Source: Ovis canadensis
Lineage: Eukaryota; Chordata; Mammalia; Artiodactyla; Bovidae
NCBI RefSeq assembly: GCF_042477335.2
Contig: NC_091256.1
Coordinates: forward strand, 42,921,001 to 42,985,000
Direction of reading: 5' to 3'
Length of the DNA stretch: 64,000 bases
Shown: positions 56,913 to 64,000 of the stretch, piece after piece
How the letters are laid out: each line of letters starts with the position of its first letter
Numbering within the stretch: the stretch's first letter is position 1
Made by a program: the position numbers and the translations under genes
The notes under the pieces: generated by a model
Seen by the model: only the letters and a program-made list of their open reading frames with translations
The model's database searches: none
Told to the model about the DNA's origin: nothing

Positions 56913-57554
56913 CCATAAAGGAGTGAGGAATTCTTTTGAACTAATTCGTAGTTGTGTCCTAAAGGAAGGAGACCTGGAAAAGTACTAGAGCCATCCTATT
57001 TTATTTTTTATTGTGACTTTGAAAAATTGCTAGGGTAAAATTAGGGTCCATTTCATTTATCTTTGCAGTATTTTCACATATCATTTCTTTATATTAACAT
57101 TTTAAATTTCACAAATGACATAATACATGTTTTTTAAATTTTCATATAAAGTGAAAAGTAAAAGTCTTTTTCTCTTTCACCTCTTTTTTCTTCCCTATTT
57201 AAGGTAAACACAAGTAACAGTTTAATACATGTTTCCAAAGTGTTTTTTCTTGTTAATTAAAACAACCCTGGAATATAGGGTAAAAAGTAAAAGTTTCTCT
57301 ATATCAGACCTACCCTCATACTTGTGTCTTTGTATATGGTGCACACACACTTATGTAAATGTCTATGCTATGTGCTTTACATAATTTTAGCATTTAATAC
57401 TATGCATTGAAAATTTTTCATGTAAGGATCTATGGACTCATTCATTTTAAAGGCTGCTCAGCAATCCTTTAATTAGTTTCCTTCTGATTGACCTAGCCTT
57501 CTGGTACTGTTGCCAGTTTACATTCCCCATTAACAGTGTATGTGAGTGCTTGTT

Positions 57555-57745
57555 TCCTTACAACATTTATTTATTCATATTTTTAAAATTTTGGCTGGCC
57601 TGGATCTTCCTCATGGCTTTGGCTCCTCCAGTTGCAAACTGCAGGCTTAGTTACCCTGGGGTGTGTAGGATCCAATTTTCCCAGCCAGGAGTCAAACCCC
57701 AGTACCCTGCATTGAAAGGTGGTTTTTTGACCACTGGGGAAGCTA
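57555..57745 (-). mobile_element. CHR-type SINE, minus (diverged)
   Basis: TTTATTTATTCATATTTTT tail and 'CAGGAGTCAAACCCCAGTAC'; the reverse head is weak ('GACCACTGGGGAAGC'). Confidence 0.65.
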
Positions 57746-57819
57746 CTCCTCACGTTTCTAACACTGCATATTATCATATTTGAAATTTTTTGTCCATCTG
57801 ATGAGTGAAATATGTTTTA

Positions 57820-58108
57820 TTTTTTAATATTTATTTATTTATTTTTGTCTGTGGTGGGCCTTTGCTGCAAGTGGGCTTTCTCTGGTTTCCTCAAGCAGAG
57901 GCTGCTCCTTATTGTGGTTCTCCAGCTTCTCATTGCACTGGCTTTTCTTGTGGAACCTAAGCTCAGCAGTGTGGTCGCCCCCCCAACCCTCCCCCAAGCC
58001 TTAGTTGCTCCAAGGCATGTGGGGTCTTCCCAGACCAGGAATCACGCTGGTATCACAATAGCTTGCATTGCAAGTCAGTTTCTTAACCACTGGACCACCA
58101 AAGAAGCT
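57820..58108 (-). mobile_element. CHR-type SINE, minus
   Basis: ATATTTATTTATTTATTTTTG tail, 'GTGGGCTTTCTCTGGTTTCC', and a reverse head 'CACTGGACCACCAAAGAAGC'. Confidence 0.75.
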
Positions 58109-58890
58109 GGAAAAATGGGGTCTTAATGGCTTTAAACTTTCCTGATGACTAGTATGCTTTCAAATGTTTGTTGGTGATTCTTTTCCCAAAAATCTATTTG
58201 TCAATTTTTTATGGATTTTTTCATTTTAACTTTCAATTTATTATTATTATGGAGTCCAATATGCCAGTGTGTTCTTTTATGGCTTTTGATCTTGTGTCTT
58301 ACTGAGGCCTTGCTTAAGGCCTTCTTGTCTCCCATTAAAAAAAAATTCTCATAATTTTGAAAATCATCATATACTCATTAATAATTTTGATTATATCTTT
58401 TCTTATTTCTCAACAGACCAACTTTTGGTATTATTGACCAAGGCAAGTTTGTAAATTTCATTTTCTATTTTATACTTTTTTTCCCTACTAGTGAAGTATC
58501 TATTTTGAGGTCTTTTGTCTAGCTTTTTGCATTGACTGCTTAAATTCATGTATTCTCCATCTTTCTTGGTTTCTGACAAATGTATTCCAGGCTATAGAAT
58601 TTGCTCTGAGAATCATTTTATCATATGTTGTCAACAGAGTTTTGACAGGTAATGTTTCTATGACCATTCTTTTCTAAATTTTCTATACTTTCAGTTTTTC
58701 TTTCATTCCAAGTGCATATATTTGGATATGCTTTTGGTATTAAATTTTAGGTGGCCCATGTATTTCTACTTTGGGAGAACTTTGGGGGAATTTTTCAATT
58801 TTTGTGTATGTGTGTGTATTACCTAAGAGATCATTTTGTACATGTTCCATAGGCTTTTGAAAAGAATATGCATTCTCTACCTTAGCCTTG

Positions 58891-59443
58891 TTAAGCTTAC
58901 TTGTGATAATAGTAAAATGTATACACTATAGCATATATAAAATGTTTAAACTATATGATAATAGCATTAAACTTCTTATTTGCCATTCAGCCATCTATTT
59001 GTATGGTAAGAGTTATTTCATTGCAGGCAACAGACTGACTGTAGTTAGCTTAAAACAAGAAAGAAATTTACTGGGAAGATGTGGAGAAGCTCACTGAATG
59101 GAGAAAAAGTTGGAGTCTGGTCTTAAAGGACAACATCCAGGACGATTCCGGGGGTTGTGATAGCAGGAACTAAAGGACTGACTCTCTAGGATGACAGTGA
59201 AAGCCTGTTCAGTCCTGCTTCTACTACTGGGCTTTGCTTTTCAACCGTGCTGTCTGTAAGACTCTCTAGTTTGTCTGGCCATGGATGCAGATGTCCTGAG
59301 TGCGGTGGTGGTTTAGCATAGTGGGGCCAGAAAAATTCTCCTTTAAGGGTTCCTTCCCTCACACAGTGGCCGCAATCCCCTGGCACACTGCCCAGAGTGC
59401 CTGCTTTCATTCTCACATCTAGGAGAGAGTGTTTGGAGTCAGA
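58891..59443. other. Intergenic DNA, possibly old repeat
   Basis: 59,010-59,410 has the look of an old MER/LTR-type repeat ('TTAGCTTAAAACAAGAAAGA'), but I cannot name it. No gene. Confidence 0.35.
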
Positions 59444-59744
59444 AATCCCATGCTGCTGCTGCTGCTGCTGCTGAGTCACTTCAGTCGTGTCCAACTCTGT
59501 GCGACCCCATAGATGGCAACCCACCAGGCTCTGCCACCCCTGGGATTCTCCAGGCAAGAACACTGGAGTGGGTTGCCATTTCCTTCTCCAATGCATGAAA
59601 GTGAAACGTGAAAGTGAAGTCGCTCAGTCGTGTCCGACTCTTTGCGACCCTATGGACGGCAGCCCACCAGGCTCCTCCATCCATGGGATTTGCCAGGCAA
59701 GAGTACTGGAGTGGGGTACCATTGCCTTCTCTGAATCCCATGCT
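59444..59744 (-). mobile_element. Bov-A dimer (Bov-A2 type), minus, with 11-bp target-site duplication
   Basis: Two Bov-A monomers in tandem joined at 'CCTTCTCCAATGCATGAAAG' (about 59,581-59,600). A (CTG)n tail lies at 59,452-59,472. AATCCCATGCT flanks the element at 59,444-59,454 and 59,734-59,744. Confidence 0.93.
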
Positions 59745-61241
59745 AGATATATAGTTATCTGTAGGCAGTGGGAGGGGGAGGGCTGAAATGGTTACATCAT
59801 TTTAGGAATCTGGTTGGGTTGTGCTGGCAAACTCGCTTTTTGAGGTTCTCTCTTAAGCTGTGTGGTGTCATTTTGTAATCAGGAATACTGTGTTTAATAA
59901 CGAGTTTGATCCCCACTTTCTGTATCATTGGGAAGTTCCTAACTGTCCTAGTCGACTGATGGTACACCCTTCTGTCTTTCCAAAGGAAGTGTCAATTTAT
60001 TTTTATTTTTGCATTGCTTTTTTCATTTTAGTGGGTTTTGAAGAAAGGAGTGGTAAAAAGAAAAATGGGCTCAGTCAACCCTATGTAACCAGCAGTCTGA
60101 ATTTTCCCGCTCTTCTTCCCTATTTCTGTGTGTCTGTGCATGTGTGTACATGAGCGTGTGCTTCAACGTAATGGTACTATAGCAACTGATAGGAAAACCA
60201 GTTGTTTTCCACCACATTTCTCTCTGTTCTGGAGTTCTGTACCCCACAGGCAATGACTTTTATCTTTTTTGGCTCTTTCTTCTGGTAGTTTACTTTTGTA
60301 TTTCTAAGTAAAAATACTCATTCTATTTCTTAATTTTTCAACTTTAGGCATTATCTATTGATAATAAAAATTTATTCTTTTCTACTCCTTTCCCCTTTCC
60401 TCATCCTTTCAATACAGTTGTGTCTCATTTCCAAAAGCTAAATAAACATTCAGTATGTACATTATTATGGCAATGCAAGTGGTCATAGCTGAATCATGTG
60501 AGATACTATGATTTCATTTCTTTTCTTATAATATTTTAAATTTTTCCTGGAGTTAATAATTGTTGAGTTTGTTTGCTTAATTTTGTTGAAGCTAGCTCTT
60601 GTTGATCCTTCCTTCCTTTTCTTTTTCATAAGAGATTATCTAAAATTTAGCATATAATACTCATTTGGCTGATGGGACATTTGGCTCTTGGGACAATTGT
60701 GTATTACATGCTCTTCCCTACAGCCCCCTTTACTGGTTGTTAAGAGTCAGTTATACACATCTCTTGCCAACTCTTTGTTCAGTGACTTCATCCTGGTGAC
60801 TTGAATTTTGCTATAGTGGAGTATTTATGCCACAGAAGTCAACAAGTGCTACACATCAGAGCTTCTTCCATTTTTTTCTACCTTCCCCCTTCTCAAACAG
60901 GTAGCTTATCAAAATGCCATTGAATGCACCTCTCATTAATTTCTCTCTCAAAATTTTTCTAAACAGTTGTAAAAATCTCCACAATATAGTAAAAAATGTT
61001 GTATAATCTGCATGACATTTTATTTTAAAAGACATCTCTCCTGGAGCCTGTCTCCTCTTGGTTCAGTCTGTAACAGTTGCTTGCTAAGGCTGGTTCCCAA
61101 ATACCATCCTGGGGGTTCTCATCATCTCATGCCTACTTGGAAATCACCTGCTTCCTCAATTTGTAATCTTCCTCTTTCCTGACTTATTCCCTCATTTCAG
61201 AGCAGTATATCCTCCACTGGCTTCCTGGAAAAAGTTTGCAT
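59745..61241. other. Intergenic DNA, no gene seen
   Basis: A/T-rich. No exon or RNA gene. Old L1-type sequence is possible, but I could not place it. Confidence 0.4.
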
Positions 61242-61528
61242 CAGTTCAGCTCAGTTCAGTCGCTCAGTCGTGTCCGACTCTTTGCGACCCCATGAATCGC
61301 AGCATGCCAGGCCTCCCTGTCCATCACTAACTCCTGGAGTTCACTCAAACTCATCTGCATCAGTCGGTGATGCCATCCAGCCATCTCATCCTTTGTCGTC
61401 CCCTTCTCCTCCTGCCCCCAATCCCTCCCAGCATCACGGTCTTTTCCAATGAGTCAACTTTTCGCATGAGGTGGCCAAAGTATTGGAGTTTCAGCCTCAG
61501 CATCAGTCCTTCCAGTGAACACCCAGGA
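61242..61528 (-). mobile_element. BovB LINE, 5'-truncated, minus
   Basis: BovB 3' terminus at 61,242. The minus frame 61,360-61,551 shows the [17 protein letters not shown] and [17 protein letters not shown] stretches of ORF2p. Confidence 0.9.
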
Positions 61529-61730
61529 GGTAAATATTTTGAGATCATCATGGCTATGCATATTTTTTTCTCCTGACAGCCTTGATATTTGTTTAAAGTG
61601 GCATTTCTAAAATTATTCCCCCTCCTAGAAACAAAGCAAATGCTGATATAATCATAATGTCATTGTCATGCCTAAGAAAGTTAGATAATTTTATAATTCA
61701 TCCAGAAGGTACTACATATTCAAAGTTCTC

Positions 61731-62200
61731 TTCAGTTCAGTTCAGTTCAGTCGCTCAGTCATGTCCAACTCTTTGTGACCCCATGGACTGCAGCACACCA
61801 GCCCTCCCTGTCCATCACCAACTTCTGGAGTTTACTCAAACTCGTGTCCATTGAGTCAGTGATGCCATCTAACCATCTCATCCTCTGTCATCCCCTTCTC
61901 CTCCTGCATTCAATCTTTCCCAGCATCAAGGTCTTTTCAAATGAGTCAGCTCTTCGCATCAGATGGCCAAAATATTGGAGTTTCACCTTCAACATCAGTC
62001 CTTCCAATGAATATTCTGGACTGATTTCTTTTAGGATGGACTGGTTGGATCTCCTTGCAGTCCAAGGGACTCTCAAGAATCTTTTCCAACATCACAGTTC
62101 AAAAATATCAATTCTTCTGAGCTCAGCTTTCTTCATAGTCCAACTCTCACATCCATACATGACTACTGGAAAAACCATAGCCTTGACTAAATGGAACTTC
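61731..62200 (-). mobile_element. BovB LINE, 5'-truncated, minus
   Basis: 3' terminus at 61,731 and 5' truncation near 62,200. Head-to-head with the plus BovB that follows about 60 bp later. Confidence 0.9.
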
Positions 62201-62260
62201 CCTAATTGCACATTGTTTTTAAACAAGGATCCAACACTACATTTAGTTATTGTAGCTCTG

Positions 62261-63574
62261 AAGGAGATGAGAATACCAGACTACCTGACCTACCTCTTGA
62301 GAAACCTGTATGGAGGTCAGGCAGCAACAGTTAGAACTGGATGTGGAACATCAGACTGGTTCCAAATAGGAAAAGGAGTACATCAAGGCTGTATATTATC
62401 ACCCTGCTTATTAACTTTTTGCAGAGTACATCATGAGAAATGCTGGACTGGAAGAAGCACAAGCTGGAATCAAGATTGCTAGGAGAAATATCAATAACCT
62501 CAGATATGCAGATGACACTACCCTTATGGCAGAAAGTGAAGAAGAACTAAAGAGCCTCTTGATGAAGATGAAAGAGGAGAGTGAAAAAGTTGGCTTAAAG
62601 CTCAGCATTCAGAAAACGAAGATCATGGCATCTGGTCCCATCACTTCATGGGAAATAGATGGGGAAACAGTGGAAACAGTGTCAGACTTTATTTTTTGGG
62701 CTCCAAAGTCACTGCAGATGGTGATTACAGCCATGAAATTAAAAGACACTTACTCCTTGGAAGAAAAGTTATGACCAACCTAGATAGCATATTAAAAAGC
62801 AGAGACATTACTTTGCCAACAAAGATCTGTCTAGTCAAGGCTATCGGAGAAGGTGATGGCACCCCACTCCAGTACTCTTGCCTGGAAAATCCCATGGACA
62901 GAGAAGCCTGGTAGGCTGCAGTCCATGGGTTCGCGAAGAGTCGGACACGACTGAGCGACTTCACTTTCACTTTTCACTTTCATGCATTGGAGAAGGAAAT
63001 GGCAACCCACTCCAGTGTTCTTGCCTGGAGAATCCCAGGGACGGGGGAGCCTGGTGGGCTGCCGTCTATGGGGTCACACAGAGTCGGACACGACGGAAGT
63101 GAGTTAGCAGCAGCAGCAGTCCAGGCTATGGTTTTTCCAGTAGTCATGTATGGATGTGAGAGTTGGACTATAAAGAAAGCTGAGTGCCAAAGAATTGATG
63201 CTTTTGAACTGTGATGTTGGAGAAGACTCTTGAGAGTCCCTTGAACTGCAAGGAGATCCAACCAGTCCATCCTAAAGGAGATCAGTCCTGGGTGTTCATT
63301 GGAAGGACTGATGTTGAAGCTGAAACTCCAATACTTTGGCTACCTGATGCGAAGAGCTGACTCATTTGAAAAGACCCTGATGCTGGGAAAGATTGAAGGC
63401 AGGAGGAGAAAGGGACGACAGAGGATGAGATGGTTGGAGGCTTCACCAACTCAATGGACATGAGTTTGAGGGAGCTCCGGGAGTTGGTGATGGACAGAGA
63501 GGCCTGGTGTGCCTCAGTTCATGGGGCCGCAAAGAGTCGGATACAACTGAGTGACTGAACTGAACTGAACTGAA
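62261..63574 (+). mobile_element. BovB LINE 3' part, plus, with RT motif, split by Bov-A dimer
   Basis: Covers part of the reverse transcriptase and the ORF2p C-terminus. The catalytic-type YADD box is at 62,505-62,516. The tail GAACTGAACTGAACTGAA ends at about 63,574. A frameshift near 62,410, further frame breaks and the SINE insertion at 62,846-63,118 make it inactive. Confidence 0.92.
62846..63118 (+). mobile_element. Bov-A dimer, plus, inside BovB
   Basis: Two Bov-A monomers (junction about 62,980-62,990, 'CATGCATTGGAGAAGG') ending in (CAG)n. AGGCTAT flanks the insertion (about 62,838 and 63,122) as a short target-site duplication. Confidence 0.9.
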
Positions 63575-64000
63575 TCTCTCTTAGTCTAGGACAGTCTCTT
63601 GTTTTAGCTCTTTTATGACATTGACTTTTTAGAAAATATAAGAGTCTACAGCTATTTTGTAGACTGTTCCACATTCTGGGTTGTCTCTTGGTGTCATTTA
63701 ATTGTCTATTCCCTTTGTTTTCTATAAAACAGAAGTTTAGTCTAAGGCTGCATGGTTCATGTGGCTATTCAGCATCCAAACTGTGGCTAATGCAACTGAG
63801 GAACTGGATTTTAAAATTTAACTTGAATTAATTTGAATTTAAACTTAAAAGCTCATATTTAATTTCATTATTGGAAAAATTTTGAAAGAGAGCAGAACCC
63901 CCCAACCCTTGTCCTCTGCCTGCCTATTGTCTGTGGAAAAACTTTAGCCAAAGAATAAGTTTAACCAGAGAAGCGAGAAAATGCAGAAGCAAATGGAAAA
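63575..64000. other. Window end, partly old hAT-type repeat
   Basis: 63,755-63,870 ('CATGTGGCTATTCAGCATCC', 'GGCTAATGCAACTGAGGAAC', then TTAATTTGAATTTAAA) resembles an old mammalian hAT MER element. No gene. Confidence 0.45.

Larger units (their letters stand above)
57400..58890 (-). mobile_element. Old L1 sequence, antisense, split by two CHR SINEs
   Basis: 'CAGTTTACATTCCCCATTAACAGTGT' and later 'TTTTGAAAAGAATATGCATTC' resemble reversed L1. The match is interrupted at 57,555-57,745 and 57,820-58,108. Its exact extent is uncertain. Confidence 0.5.

Noticed and set aside
59452-59472. CTG triplet run that could be called a triplet expansion
   Set aside because: It is the tail of a Bov-A SINE, as at 5,676 and 23,892.
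61775-62482. 235-codon plus frame that looks like a gene
   Set aside because: It joins an antisense BovB to part of a sense BovB reverse transcriptase. It is transposon sequence, not a host gene.

Overview
This window is nuclear DNA of a bovid ruminant (cattle, sheep, goat, buffalo group). The diagnosis rests on dozens of ruminant-specific insertions: Bov-tA/Bov-A SINEs, 5'-truncated BovB (RTE) LINEs ending in the GAACT-type tail, cetartiodactyl CHR SINEs and an artiodactyl L1 3' end. They sit among older mammalian L1, L2, MIR, MLT1 and hAT remnants. I cannot tell which bovid from the sequence alone.

Layout. (1) 1-30,900 is a repeat-rich intergenic region upstream of HNRNPU. It holds a processed retrocopy of MIS18A (2140-3326) with 15-bp target-site duplications and an unbroken reading frame, many SINE/BovB insertions (several nested), and a 346-bp inverted repeat (17,848-18,775) whose loop is filled by a Bov-tA SINE. 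(2) 30,955-32,600 is a CpG island with the HNRNPU promoter and first exon. HNRNPU runs on + from its ATG at 31,316 to its stop at 39,762; I could place all 14 coding exons, which add to 825 codons plus stop. (3) 39,763-48,280 is long A/T-rich noncoding DNA without young insertions. (4) 48,816-55,301 (minus) is COX20: four coding exons, 120 codons plus stop, convergent with HNRNPU. Its CpG-island promoter at about 55.2-56.1 kb carries a GGGGC pentanucleotide repeat and several YY1-like motifs. (5) 56-64 kb is again repeat-rich, with L1 remnants interrupted by CHR SINEs, Bov-A dimers, and a head-to-head pair of BovB copies, one keeping a reverse-transcriptase YADD motif.

The two genes are unrelated in function. 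HNRNPU encodes a nuclear RNA- and scaffold-binding protein; COX20 encodes a mitochondrial inner-membrane assembly factor for cytochrome c oxidase. Their tail-to-tail order matches the known neighbours at human 1q44. The points most worth a second look are the inverted repeat, the intact MIS18A retrocopy, two successive GC-AG introns plus an A-rich acceptor in HNRNPU, and a stretch of about 23 kb across HNRNPU and the COX20 3' half with no recognisable ruminant SINE or BovB. I saw no tRNA, rRNA or snRNA gene, and no new multi-gene system.
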